A stretch of DNA of 18,775 nucleotides from Calvatia gigantea (taxonomy: Eukaryota > Basidiomycota > Agaricomycetes > Agaricales > Lycoperdaceae): NCBI GenBank assembly GCA_025093985.1, contig JACAAK010000051.1, forward strand, positions 1 to 18,775, written 5' to 3'. This document shows, piece after piece, positions 1 to 18,443 of this stretch (its first letter is position 1; every line of letters begins with the position of its first letter). The position numbers and the translations under genes were made by a program. Under the pieces are notes generated by a model. It saw only the letters and a list, made by a program, of their open reading frames with translations, did not search any database and was not told where the DNA came from.

Positions 1-1012
1 TTTTTTAAAAAGGTAAAAAATTTAAAAAGTATTTCACTATTTCTCCTAGATGCCTAAAAAGGAATTTACAGTTGTATCGCGTATGACCTGCTAGCAGCCT
101 CTTTTGGGCTGCTGCTGCTCATACTCGATATGGTTTCCTCTTCTAGAAGAAAACCTTTTCCAAATCCAAATAGATATCGAATAGATTAAGTTCATCCCAT
201 ATGCATTAACTTGATCACAGTGAAAAATCGTAGTTGTTGAAACTCGATATCCACCTGAAAATTTATTGTTACGCCTAGACATTTAGTCTTTATATTAACT
301 TTATGAAACAACCTTTCAGCATCTGTAACACCCTGAAATCCCAAGAATCTTGAAGAGTAGTTTAATAGGTGTTTTTTGTAGTAATCAACAGGTAAATAGA
401 GTAAACGTTGTAAATAGAAGAGTTACTTTGAATAAGTTTACCATTCAAAATTTCAATCCATTTACTTAATTGTGAAACACGGTGTGGAAGAACTAGATTA
501 CCATTAAATAATGTACAAAGAATAAGGATATGTTTAATATCTTGTACGATAAATCGGTGATAGTCACCTGAGGGAATATGTCGTACTGTACCAAATCCTA
601 ATACAGATTGGATATGTTTAAGAATTTTACCTTCTTTTTGAGTAAGTACAAATCTTGGTCGATCTCCAAGGTAAAGAATAGCTCCATCACCTTCAACAAA
701 ACCAATAAACCAAATAAGCCATTGATCTGTAATAGATTGCTTCTGGCCTACAAATTTAGTTAAAATAAATCTGAATGAGCTAAAATTAAAGAAAGATGTA
801 TCGCATGTAGTCTCTGAGGAACTCGCAGTAGCAGCCTGGCTGCTAAATAAACGATTTCCTGCTGATTGAGTATAACTAATAAGATTTTTACTATCAAAAG
901 TACTTACTAGTGTTAAACTGTTCCAGCAAACAGCGATATTTATTACCTGTTCTTCACAGAACAGGAGAGCCACCATACCTATCAATTCAGTTAGATTAAA
1001 TTGATAGAAATA
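1..1012 (-). mobile_element. Group I intron after cox1 codon 287 (partial)
   Basis: It starts after the T of TGG AGT at 1013 and runs off the window. Group I core pieces are visible on the minus strand: a Q-like stretch with GCTGTTTGCTGGAAC (about 915-937), a P-like CAATCAGCAGG (about 860-872) and an R-like CTCAGAGACTACATGC (about 799-816). The LAGLIDADG frame is open through all of these. The start of the next cox1 exon is not seen. The position equals the commonly occupied site listed from memory as cox1 867. Confidence 0.8.
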
Positions 1013-10790
<9,778 letters not shown>

Positions 10791-11313
10791 TGTATTTTGC
10801 TATAGGGCTAATAGTCGTCTTAAGGGAGAATCGGTTGGCAGTTTTATATTAGACTAAGTTTTAGTTTTGTAGCGTTAGCTAGTCTACTGCTACAGCTTGT
10901 ACCTTTTATTAAAACAAAAATACTCTACTGTTTATGTGTTATTTTACTCATTGTAATACCTCAATTAATTCTAACTAAGCTAGAAATCAATTATTTAAAA
11001 GGTAGCTATTATTTCTAGCATCCGCGGCAGCCAAAAGGCAGCTTTATGCCGCTACAGCAACACTATTATACTCTTTTATAACATTAAATTATATTTATAA
11101 ATTTTTAGGCCTGCTGACTAGCTGCAGCTGCTTTAGGGTGATAGGCCGCTACCTGCTTTAGCAGTAAGGGGGTATTTATAATTAAAATCCTACTAAAGTC
11201 AGACTTGACTTTATCAATACGTTAGGTAGACTTTTAGTTAGTAGACTTTCCTTTATCAAGTATAGTATGCTAGCTTTGTCTTTTAATAGCGTACGCTACA
11301 AGTAAAATTTTTA
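10791..11313. repeat. atp8-cox1 spacer with GC-rich hairpins
   Basis: About 520 nt with no gene on either strand. AT-rich stretches are separated by GC-rich clusters, for example AGCTGCAGCT near 11122 and ATGCCGCTACAGC near 11046. The perfect palindrome TAGCGTACGCTA lies at 11287-11298, directly after the atp8 stop. No promoter motif could be assigned. Confidence 0.7.
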
Positions 11314-11472
11314 TTAGTTTTTTTTACTTAATTTAGTTATATATAATCTTATAACTTGTTGGAATGTAAATGAAGGTAAGATATATTTTGAGAAAACAAA
11401 GATTATAGATAATAAAACTGCAAATGCAAATACTAATTGATTAAAGAAATAAAATGGTATTAGTTGTGGCAT
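11314..11472 (-). CDS. atp8: ATP synthase F0 subunit 8
   Basis: A 52-codon gene beginning [13 protein letters not shown], the typical opening of fungal mitochondrial Atp8. A single membrane-spanning segment follows (about residues 8-30), then the [13 protein letters not shown] region and a basic tail ending KLSKKN. It belongs to the stator of the F0 part of ATP synthase in the inner membrane. The ATG is at 11472 and the stop is TAA at 11314-11316. It sits between trnG and cox1 on the same strand. Its length is normal for the family. Confidence 0.93.
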   Translation of the reverse strand: MPQLIPFYFFNQLVFAFAVLLSIIFVFSKYILPSFTFQQVIRLYITKLSKKN

Positions 11473-11717
11473 TATATTTTTATTAATTTTTTATAGGTTC
11501 TAATTTTATTTTTAAATAGAACTATCTCTGCTTTTGTTAAAGCTTGATTAACTATTTAAAGTTAATCTATTAATGAGATATTGAGGCTAGCTAAAGCTAG
11601 TATTTTACTTTAAATATTAGGCTAGGCTTATATTTGCTAATTCAACAATACTTGGCCTACTGCTAGCAGTAGCTATTTGTTAAGCTAGAGACTGGCCGTG
11701 TGCAATTAAATTTGATT

Positions 11718-11788
11718 ACGAGTAGCCAGGTTCGAACTGACAACCTCAACTTGGAAGGCAGAGATTATACCAATTTAACTATACTCGC
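11718..11788 (-). tRNA. trnG: tRNA-Gly (UCC)
   Basis: Acceptor GCGAGTA pairs with TACTCGT, the T-loop is TTCGAAC, and the anticodon loop CTTCCAA gives UCC. The anticodon stem has one T-T mismatch. Confidence 0.9.
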
Positions 11789-12056
11789 TTTATACTAAAA
11801 ACAAAATCTAGTTTACAGTGGTAAATATAGCAGCGGACCGGCCAAAGGCCGCAATTAAAGAAAGGCAAAGCCAAGTAAAACTAGCTGACTTTGTCAGCAA
11901 AAAGCCTATTACTATATCTACTAATCTAAAAGGTGCTACCTGCTGACTTGCAGCGGCAGCCAAAAGGCCATATTTTATCACCCGCTACAGCTGACAGGCG
12001 AACCCTTAGCATAAATACTTTATAAAGGTAAAATAAACACTATCTTTGAAACAATT
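11789..12056. repeat. trnL-trnG spacer with triloop hairpins
   Basis: The spacer holds at least three perfect mini-hairpins: CGGCC-AAA-GGCCG (11839-11851), GGC-AAA-GCC (11864-11872) and GCTGAC-TTT-GTCAGC (11884-11898). No gene is seen. Confidence 0.75.
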
Positions 12057-12138
12057 ACGAACAAAGAGACTTGAACTCTTACGGGTTTTCACCCACTCCT
12101 TCTTAAGAGGAACTTGTTTACCATTACAACATGTTCGC
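12057..12138 (-). tRNA. trnL: tRNA-Leu (UAA)
   Basis: Class II tRNA of 82 nt. Acceptor GCGAACA pairs with TGTTCGT, the anticodon loop CTTAAGA gives UAA, a long variable arm runs TGGGTGAAAACCCG, and the T-loop is TTCAAGT. Confidence 0.93.
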
Positions 12139-12282
12139 TTATGAATTTAAAATTTCTTGGCTCTGCCTAGTAATTATTATCTCTTTTAAGTTAAAAAAAC
12201 AAAATTGTGTATTAAGCTGTTGGCAAGTAGGCTAAATCTAAAGCTTAGTATTAAGCTTTGCCTTGGTTAGCAATCATTATCA

Positions 12283-12355
12283 GAGTTAAGAAGGAATTGA
12301 ACCTTAAATGTTAGACTTTGCAGGTCTACTACAGAACCATCTGTACACTTAACCC
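12283..12355 (-). tRNA. trnC: tRNA-Cys (GCA)
   Basis: Acceptor GGGTTAA pairs with TTAACTC, and the anticodon stem TAGAC/GTCTA with loop CTGCAAA gives GCA. The T-loop is TTCAATT. Confidence 0.93.
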
Positions 12356-12542
12356 TTATAGGTCACTAAAATTTTATAAGTTAACCCGGCCTCGGGCCTA
12401 ACCCAAGCCTGCCAAATTATAGTAGCGTACTAGGCAAAGCCTACTACAGCTAGTGGGGGTAAACTAAACTTTTTTAGGCTTGCTACTTCTAGCTGCCGGC
12501 TAAAGCTGGTAGCTAAAACTTCATTAAATTAACTAACTAATG

Positions 12543-13661
12543 CTAGAAATTTTGTCCAGATTTTACTGTAATTGTAAATGCACCTTTTCTATTTTTATGT
12601 GTAAATCTTGCTAGATCGAAATAATTAATTTTACCTTTAGCAGTAAATCCTTTTTCAAATTTTTTAGTAGTAATTCTAGGTATAATAGGTTCTCTCATTA
12701 ATCTTCCGCTAATTTTAATATTTAAACCAGATAGATAAGCTGCAGCCTTTTGTTGATAAAATTTAGTCTGCAGGTTATTAGATATATTATTGGCTTCAAG
12801 ACTAGTAGTTGCAGATTTAGCAGGCAAGAAGCTAGAAGCTTTATTGGCTTTAATAATATTACTATTAAACAATCTTTGAATACAAGCACCAATATTTTTT
12901 TTATTAATAATTAAAGCTAAGAAATTAACTAAAATATTACTATCATAATAAGGCTGATGTAATCTAATTAACTCTAATTCTACATTTTTATTAAAGAATT
13001 TACTTAAAATGGTACAAATTAATTTTAATTTATAAGGATAAACTTTAGTTAAATTACTTTGTGTTAAATTTTTAAAATCATCATTAGTTGTTTTTATTCT
13101 GCTTTTTGATGAAATAAAGGCCTGCTTTAGCTGGCCTTTAACAGTTTTATTAATTGAAAATTTAGGTATACATAAAAAATAAAATAATTGAATTTTAATT
13201 TTATCTGGAGTTGTTATAAACACAGGTTTACTAATTAAACAATACATAGATTTAAAAAAATTGAATAATAATTTATATACATTATTAGTAACAAGTTTAT
13301 TCATAGTATATACTGTGTTACTTTGAGGTTTAGATCCTGGAAAATTATAACTTATAATATTAGGATTAGGAATTTGACTACCTTTTTTTTGTAAAAACAC
13401 TAATTTTGGCTTAGGCTGTATTAGTTGTTGGCTTTGCCTAGATACTAGAGGTAGATTTTTATAGTTGGCATAGCCTATTTCTAACACTTCTTGTTTTTGT
13501 TGAATCTTACTATTAGGATTTTTAAAAAATGGTACATGTTTAGTAGATAAGCTAGACCAGCTTTTTGCAGCTACAGTAGGTCTGAATTTTGTTAAGCCAA
13601 GCCCAAACATAGTAGTAGTGAATGGCAAAGCCAGTAATTTATTATTTTTTATATTAGTCAT
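12543..13661 (-). CDS. rps3: Mitochondrial ribosomal protein S3 (uS3m)
   Basis: Small-subunit ribosomal protein of 372 codons, free-standing rather than inside an rnl intron. Two blocks identify it: PVFITTPDKIKIQLFYFL (about 147-164) and the C-terminal ISGRLMREPIIPR...KGKINYFDLARFTHKNRKGAFTITVKSGQNF (about 316-372). The fungal family is conserved mainly at the C-terminus and varies elsewhere. Several low-similarity inserts in the N-terminal and middle parts coincide with GC-rich hairpins: GGCAAAGCC at 13624-13632, GGCTTTGCC at 13430-13438, and the inverted repeat AAAGGCC...GGCCTTT at 13116-13139. All keep the frame. The start ATG is at 13661. The gene lies between trnR and trnC. Confidence 0.93.
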   Translation of the reverse strand: MTNIKNNKLLALPFTTTMFGLGLTKFRPTVAAKSWSSLSTKHVPFFKNPNSKIQQKQEVLEIGYANYKNLPLVSRQSQQLIQPKPKLVFLQKKGSQIPNPNIISYNFPGSKPQSNTVYTMNKLVTNNVYKLLFNFFKSMYCLISKPVFITTPDKIKIQLFYFLCIPKFSINKTVKGQLKQAFISSKSRIKTTNDDFKNLTQSNLTKVYPYKLKLICTILSKFFNKNVELELIRLHQPYYDSNILVNFLALIINKKNIGACIQRLFNSNIIKANKASSFLPAKSATTSLEANNISNNLQTKFYQQKAAAYLSGLNIKISGRLMREPIIPRITTKKFEKGFTAKGKINYFDLARFTHKNRKGAFTITVKSGQNF

Positions 13662-14152
13662 TTAACCAAATTTTTAATAATTGATTGTTCATTTTAATAA
13701 ATTGAACTTAGATGTCAAATTTTAAGTCTATTAAATACAAATTAATAGTATAGTAGCAGCAGCAGACTAGCGTTACGCTACTGTAGCTTTTCTAGGCAAA
13801 GCCTACATCAACAAAGGCCAGACTTTATCTGCCTAAGGCATCTGTTGACTTTGTAAACTAACACTACTTGCTGCAGCAGCCGCTAGCTATTATTAAATAA
13901 CTATAGTAGTAGTTGACTTTGTCAACTGCTAGGCTAAGGCTACAAAGCCAAGCCCTTTAAATAATAATAACAAACCAATTTGGTATACATTCGTTCCAAC
14001 ATAGGCTATTATTATATTATTTTTAATATATAAAACTTTAGTAGATTAAATCAAGACCGCTGCCTGCTTTAGCTGTAGGCAAAGCCTAGTCTAGCTCTAG
14101 TAGTAGTAGCATTCGCTAAGCTACGCTAGGCAAGGTAATTAATTAATGTTAA
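13662..14152. repeat. trnR-rps3 spacer, dense GC hairpin cluster
   Basis: About 490 nt with no gene. It contains TAGGC-AAA-GCCTA at 13793-13805 and 14076-14088, AGTTGAC-TTT-GTCAACT at 13911-13927, and a longer element at 14102-14130 that is repeated at 14444-14475 and, inverted, at 1143-1166. Confidence 0.8.
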
Positions 14153-14222
14153 TTCTCTTTTGGACTCGAACCAAAATCCGCACTTTAGAAGAATGCTGTT
14201 TTAACCAGTTGAACTAAGAGAA
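14153..14222 (-). tRNA. trnR: tRNA-Arg (UCU)
   Basis: Acceptor TTCTCTT pairs with AAGAGAA, and the anticodon stem GCATT/AGTGC with loop CTTCTAA gives UCU. The T-loop is TTCGAGT. Confidence 0.91.
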
Positions 14223-14540
14223 CTATAAAATTACAGCTGAAGCCGAAATTTATTAGTTCTATCTTAAAATTTTCAATATAAAGCTCAAGTCAGTAATAAC
14301 TGTAGGCCAGACTTTGTCTGCAGCGGCCTTTTGGGTGACGCAGCTTACCAATACTTACTAGGCAAAGCCTAAAGTAATCTAGCCTCGACCGTTTTATAGC
14401 AAGGCTAACTCCAGCACAGTAGGCTGAATTTTCACCTGCCACTAGTAGTAGTAGCATTCGCTACGCTACGCTAGGCCAGATCAGCCTTTTACCGCTGCTA
14501 GATGTAATCTACAATAATTTACGCAAGAAAATATAAAACG
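14223..14540. repeat. trnD-trnR spacer with GC hairpins
   Basis: About 320 nt without a gene. It has CAGAC-TTT-GTCTG at 14308-14320, TAGGC-AAA-GCCTA at 14359-14371 and a copy of the three-copy element at 14444-14475, which carries an extra TACGC unit compared with the copy in the cox1 intron. Confidence 0.78.
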
Positions 14541-14610
14541 AGCCCTTCCAGATTTGAACTGAAACCGCTCTAATTGACAATTAGATACTCTACCTATTAA
14601 GCTAAGGGCC
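14541..14610 (-). tRNA. trnD: tRNA-Asp (GUC)
   Basis: Acceptor GGCCCTT pairs with AAGGGCT, and the anticodon stem TCTAA/TTAGA with loop TTGTCAA gives GUC. The T-loop is TTCAAAT. Confidence 0.91.
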
Positions 14611-14691
14611 CTTTTTTAAGTTGGAATATACCCTTGGCAAATCCTACAGCAGCTAGTTCTAGCAGCAGATTTAAGCCGCCGCTACATCAAC

Positions 14692-14762
14692 AAGAGTGAG
14701 GTGACTCGAACACCTACCAATGATTTTGGAGATCACGATACTACCGATTATACTACACTCTT
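14692..14762 (-). tRNA. trnW: tRNA-Trp (CCA)
   Basis: Acceptor AAGAGTG pairs with CACTCTT, the T-stem AGGTG/CACCT is perfect, and the anticodon stem GTGAT/ATCAT with loop CTCCAAA gives CCA. This anticodon reads UGG only; many fungal mitochondria instead have UCA, which also reads UGA. Confidence 0.93.
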
Positions 14763-14804
14763 TGCCTTATTTATAACATTAAATTAAGCTGCAAAAATAT
14801 TAAC

Positions 14805-14876
14805 TGAGTTGACCGGATTCGAACTGGTATAAGCCATTACCAAAAAATGGTGTTTTTCCAATTAAACTACAACTCA
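14805..14876 (-). tRNA. trnQ: tRNA-Gln (UUG)
   Basis: Acceptor TGAGTTG pairs with CAACTCA, and the anticodon stem CCATT/AATGG with loop TTTTGGT gives UUG. One A-C mismatch is seen in the T-stem (ACCAG/CCGGT). Confidence 0.9.
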
Positions 14877-15059
14877 AAAAAAAACAAATTTTGTTTTAAC
14901 GATTCTAGCAGTAGCGTAACGCTAGTCCAGATTTTTATGCGGCAGCAGATCAGCAGACTAGCTCATATTTTATATGCGGCAGCCAGTGGCCAGATCACTC
15001 AAAGGCCGCTGCTACTTTCCTTAACCAAGGCTAGCTTTACTAGGCAGTGTAATAAATTT

Positions 15060-15130
15060 GCCGAAAACTGGACTTGAACCAATATTAAAATCTTACAAGG
15101 AGTCCGTTTTACCAATTAAACTATCTCGGC
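15060..15130 (-). tRNA. trnT: tRNA-Thr (UGU)
   Basis: Acceptor GCCGAGA pairs with TTTCGGC. The anticodon loop CTTGTAA gives UGU. The anticodon stem GACTC/GATTT contains a C-T mismatch and a G-T pair, so it is weak. The T-loop is TTCAAGT. Confidence 0.88.
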
Positions 15131-15297
15131 TGTTTAATCCACTAAATGTAGCGGCAGTTGCTAACGCTAGTCTGGCCTACAGCTGTTTTGTTTGTTGTTT
15201 TTCCTTTGGCTAAAAAGCCAAGACTAGGCTTTTACTTATAGCTACCCAACTAGAGTCTAGCCTTGCAGTAGGCAAAGTCTACTGCAACTTTATATTC

Positions 15298-15371
15298 AGG
15301 CCTTAAGGGGGTTTGAACCCCTGTAAAAAGTATTAACAGTACCTCGCTTAAACCACTCAGCCATAAGACCT
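15298..15371 (-). tRNA. trnN: tRNA-Asn (GUU)
   Basis: Acceptor AGGTCTT pairs with AAGGCCT, and the anticodon stem AGGTA/TACTT with loop CTGTTAA gives GUU. The T-stem is GC-rich, with loop TTCAAAC. Confidence 0.92.
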
Positions 15372-15486
15372 TAAATTTTTTCTTGTAGCAGGCTAGCGAA
15401 CGCTACAGCGGCTCCCGCTACTGCTGTAGCTGCACTAGCAGACTTGCTGTAACCTAAGTCGAAAATAGAAGCTAGTTATTAATTTT

Positions 15487-15560
15487 GGGGGAAGCGAGAC
15501 TCGAACTCGCAAATCCTTACTCCCAGGGTAAGTCCCTTACCAAATTAGGTCTATTCCCCC
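15487..15560 (-). tRNA. trnP: tRNA-Pro (UGG)
   Basis: Acceptor GGGGGAA pairs with TTCCCCC, and the anticodon stem CTTAC/GTAAG with loop CCTGGGA gives UGG. The T-loop is TTCGAGT. It is the first tRNA after the 3' end of rnl. Confidence 0.93.
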
Positions 15561-16113
15561 TACTTGCAACGGCAGCAGCTGACTAGCTGACTTTTTCTTA
15601 AAAAGTCTAATCTGCATCTAAAGCCTTGTAGGCTAGACCTGTTGACTAGCAGTCTACAAAAAAAGTTTAGTTTGCAGGTCAGCTAGGCAATAAAGTAAAG
15701 GTAGCCTAAGGCCACTAGCTTATTACTTTCTTATAATTGTTAATCCTCAACATTCAGTTTTTTTATAAATTAGTACTACTAAACTAAATACTTTACAGTA
15801 CTTTCATTCGTAGCCTATCTAGAAATGTTCTATTTCTTAATTAAGGTTTATAAATAAACCATTTAGTATCTAGGGGTTAGATTCTTGCTTGATAGACATT
15901 CAGCACTTATCTATTATGTTTGTGGCTACCCAACTATGCGTTCATTATAATTTAAGTTGCTATTTTTGGCAAAGCCTACAACAAAAAATAATTAAAAACA
16001 ATTGGTACACTAGAGAAACACAGCCTATTGGTCCTTTCGTACTGGAAGGTCTGCCCCTTTTTACTAATTGTCCCTCCAGAAGATAGGGACCATACTGACT
16101 CACGTCGTATTAA

Positions 16114-16465
16114 CAAATTTGTTATCATAGTGAAATTTAGTCACTATTTCAGTAACTCACGCTACTGTTCAGACTATGTCATCATTAATTTTCCTATCTT
16201 TGATTAAGAAAAGGTTAATTAATGCCGGATGTTCGTGTTAGGCTTATTGTTAGTGATACTCACCTATTAGTCGTTGAACCTTCACAATTCTTATTATTCA
16301 CTAAATTGCGCTTGGCTGCAAATTGACTGTTAAATTTAACAGTGTTCCTTGCAATTTATCCGGTTTTCATATATGTTTAAATCTCTCTTTTTTACTTAAA
16401 CATAATGGGGCTCTTTTTAACATTAAGTTAAGAAAAGGGGGTGTAGCCTACGCTATTCCTTGTAA
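16114..16465 (-). other. Non-coding core of the rnl 2584 intron
   Basis: About 350 nt between the endonuclease stop and the 3' splice site, with P7-type R and S strands and hairpin TCACTA...TAGTGA near 16130-16150. No gene is seen. Confidence 0.65.
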
Positions 16466-17126
16466 TTAAACCAAGTCTATCCCTATTCTATAAAGCATAG
16501 AATTATGAAAATGAGGTGATACTAATTCTCTTAATAAGCTAAGATACTTAGCTCCAATCGTGATAATCCATTGATCGTTTCGATCATGTAATACACCTGC
16601 ATAGATGCCTAATTTATTGTTGATAGCTAAAGCAAGATTTTCAACTTCTTCTTTTTTAAAGCTATTAGTATATATCCTTACCCTGTTTCTACCTTTATCA
16701 AAATTACCATCTGTCATTATTAAATAAGCTAAAACTATTGGATCCATAAATTCCTCTATGTTATTAGGGACTTTTTTAATGAATTTGTTTCGCTCTAAGC
16801 TATATTCATAGAATAAATCGTGATAATAACTGAATAAAGGTAAAGTTTTTGTTTTTAGTCTGAATTTCTAAACTCTTTACAGGGTTATTCATATAATCCT
16901 TAAATAAGTCTCCTAAGTGTAATGCGAATTCTTCATATTTTTGACCAAAACTCATTTCTAATCTTGCATTAGATGTTGGTGATGATCGATATAAGCTACC
17001 ATCTCCTAACATTATACCAATTAAAATCGAGTGTAAATCTGAAGAAGGATTGAATTGATTGATGGCCTGGTTGACTTTGCCTTCCGGGCCATTATAAATA
17101 GTTAATAATATATTAGTTTTCTTCAT
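16466..17126 (-). pseudogene. Frameshifted LAGLIDADG endonuclease in the rnl 2584 intron
   Basis: Two overlapping frames together make one LAGLIDADG_2-type enzyme. The first (17126-16806, 106 codons) has LIGIMLGDGSLYR (about 35-47) and ends with TGA. The second is open from about 16859 and carries the LPLFSYYHDLFY block, then LAYLIMTDGNF and the usual end LVSPHFHNSMLYRIG, stopping at 16466. The switch falls in an A-rich run (about 16840-16856). A single-base loss or gain, or a sequencing error in the run, would explain it. Reading the TGA as Trp would not help, because a TAG follows within two codons. The ATG lies only 36 nt inside the intron. Confidence 0.82.
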
Positions 17127-17245
17127 TCTTTGACTTTTTTCTTAATGTTATCTTTTTGAGAACCCAACTCACGTACCCTTTTAATCGGCGAACAGCCGAA
17201 CCCTTCCAAGCTTCTTCCCCCGGAGGATAGGATGAGTCGACATCG

Positions 17246-18392
17246 CTATAATTTCTTAACTTTTCAGTCAAGTTTAGACTATATCTTTATCCAGTGTAAG
17301 AATACATTTACAAAGCATCTGGATATTGGCGTGTAGTCGTTGAGGGGTTAAAAATACTACGGCTGCTTACGCCAATTATATTAAAAACTTCCCTGCTGAT
17401 TGTCCAATCTTTAAAATTTTCACTTGTTATAATCTTTCCCCCAAAAGTGGGTCTAATTGTTTTTAACAAAGTATTTAAAGCTCTAAGGATGTTCCAGCAA
17501 ATAGCCAACTGCTAATTTAATATTGCTATTAAAAATCCCCAATGTTTGAACTTAAATCTATTTCCGAATTTGCAGGTAATGTAGCTGTATTTTCGTCAGT
17601 AACATTTTCAAGAGTTTCATTGATTTTATAAAGCATTGAGTCGTGCATATGTTCTTTCAACAAAGGTTTTAGATCATCTAAAGATTCTTTATTTATATAA
17701 ATTCTCTCATAGATTGAATCATTTTTACCTTTTTTATTGTGAATTGAAGAACTAATGTTAAATTTATCTGATAAAGCTTTTCTAAGAATACTAACTTCAG
17801 AAGAATTAAAACTATCAGTACATAATGTTACACCTCCTCTTTTTACTTGTTGACCGTCGTCCATAATCCAAAAAGCTAAGCTTCTAGGAGTTAAGTGGTC
17901 AGCTATATTAGTAGGAATTATTTTTTTACCTTCATTATTTAAGAACAAATCAGCATAAGGTTTCAAGTCCTCTAGTGAGTTAGTTATAAAATATAAAGAT
18001 TGATTAATTCTATCGGAGTATCTAGCATCTGTTCTAGAATATGTTTTAAGTTCGTCTATTTCGAAACCAGATTCTCGAGTTAAACTATGTAGATAAGAAA
18101 TATACTCTAATTTCTTTTTTGATTGCTCAAAAGTGATATATGCTTTATCTAATCCGGTTCTACCTATATGGGCATCACCTAATAATACTCCAATTAACAT
18201 CTCTTTAAAGGCTTTATTCATTTTAAAATAAGCTTAATACGATAGTAGGCTTTGCCTAGAATAGCGTACGCTACTAACGATTATTTATCACATTTTTTGA
18301 TCTTTTGCTTCTATATAAACTGATCAAGATTTACTTATATTAGAAGGTTCGGAATTCTATCTTTGAAACAAATCGTTCAATTATTTTCATAA
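17246..18392 (-). mobile_element. Group I intron at rnl position 2504
   Basis: Donor is TTTGGCACCT at 18393 and acceptor is CGATGTCG from 17245; the last base is G (17246). The core lies downstream of the gene: Q-like TTGGCTATTTGCTGGAAC (17491-17508), P-like CAATCAGCAGGG (about 17392-17404), R-like CCTCAACGACTACACG (17330-17345) and S-like AAAGATATAGTCTAAAC (about 17272-17288). The leader between donor and gene carries two GC elements side by side (18246-18258 and 18262-18273). Confidence 0.92.
17529..18221 (-). CDS. LAGLIDADG homing endonuclease (rnl 2504 intron)
   Basis: Free-standing intron gene of 230 codons with its own ATG. It belongs to the LAGLIDADG_2 type found in rRNA introns: LIGVLLGDAHIG (9-20) and LAFWIMDDGQ (115-124) carry the two acidic catalytic positions. 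The block between them (FEQSKKKLEYISYLHSL) and the end LLKEHMHDSMLYKI are typical. A 30-residue acidic/Ser-rich tail follows. It should cut intronless rnl at the highly conserved 2504 region. It appears intact, unlike its two neighbours in rnl. Confidence 0.92.
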   Translation of the reverse strand: MNKAFKEMLIGVLLGDAHIGRTGLDKAYITFEQSKKKLEYISYLHSLTRESGFEIDELKTYSRTDARYSDRINQSLYFITNSLEDLKPYADLFLNNEGKKIIPTNIADHLTPRSLAFWIMDDGQQVKRGGVTLCTDSFNSSEVSILRKALSDKFNISSSIHNKKGKNDSIYERIYINKESLDDLKPLLKEHMHDSMLYKINETLENVTDENTATLPANSEIDLSSNIGDF

Positions 18393-18443
18393 AGGTGCCA
18401 AACAGCCGAGACAATGTGTACTCTCGTCGGCTATCAGCCTGTT

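Larger units (their letters stand above)
16114..17161 (-). mobile_element. Group I intron at rnl position 2584
   Basis: Donor is TTGGGT at 17162 and acceptor is TTAATACG from 16113; the last base is G (16114). The core follows the gene: R-like GTTCAACGACTAATAGG near 16265-16281 and S-like GACATAGTCTGAAC at 16167-16180. Joined exons read GGGTTTAATACG, the expected fungal sequence. The 16 bases at the 3' end (plus-strand CAAATTTGTTATCATA at 16114-16129) are identical to those ending the 2449 intron. Confidence 0.9.

Noticed and set aside
91..282. 63-codon minus-strand frame
   Set aside because: It lies in the decayed second half of the last cox1 intron's endonuclease; part of it (RRGNHIEY) is a remnant of that gene, not a separate gene.
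13975..14020. Possible additional tRNA in the trnR-rps3 spacer
   Set aside because: No T-loop or acceptor pairing could be found on either strand.
14847..15077. 76-codon plus-strand frame
   Set aside because: Overlaps trnQ and trnT ends and GC hairpins; no family features.
13741..15440. CRISPR-like appearance of repeated short motifs
   Set aside because: The repeats are palindromes of different kinds at irregular spacing without spacer structure, in a mitochondrial genome.
15889..16086. 65-codon plus-strand frame
   Set aside because: Overlaps the conserved 3' rRNA exon, including the sarcin-ricin loop, on the opposite strand.
17308..17508. 66-codon minus-strand frame with TTG start
   Set aside because: It translates the Q, P and R strands of the rnl 2504 group I intron core and has no protein family features.
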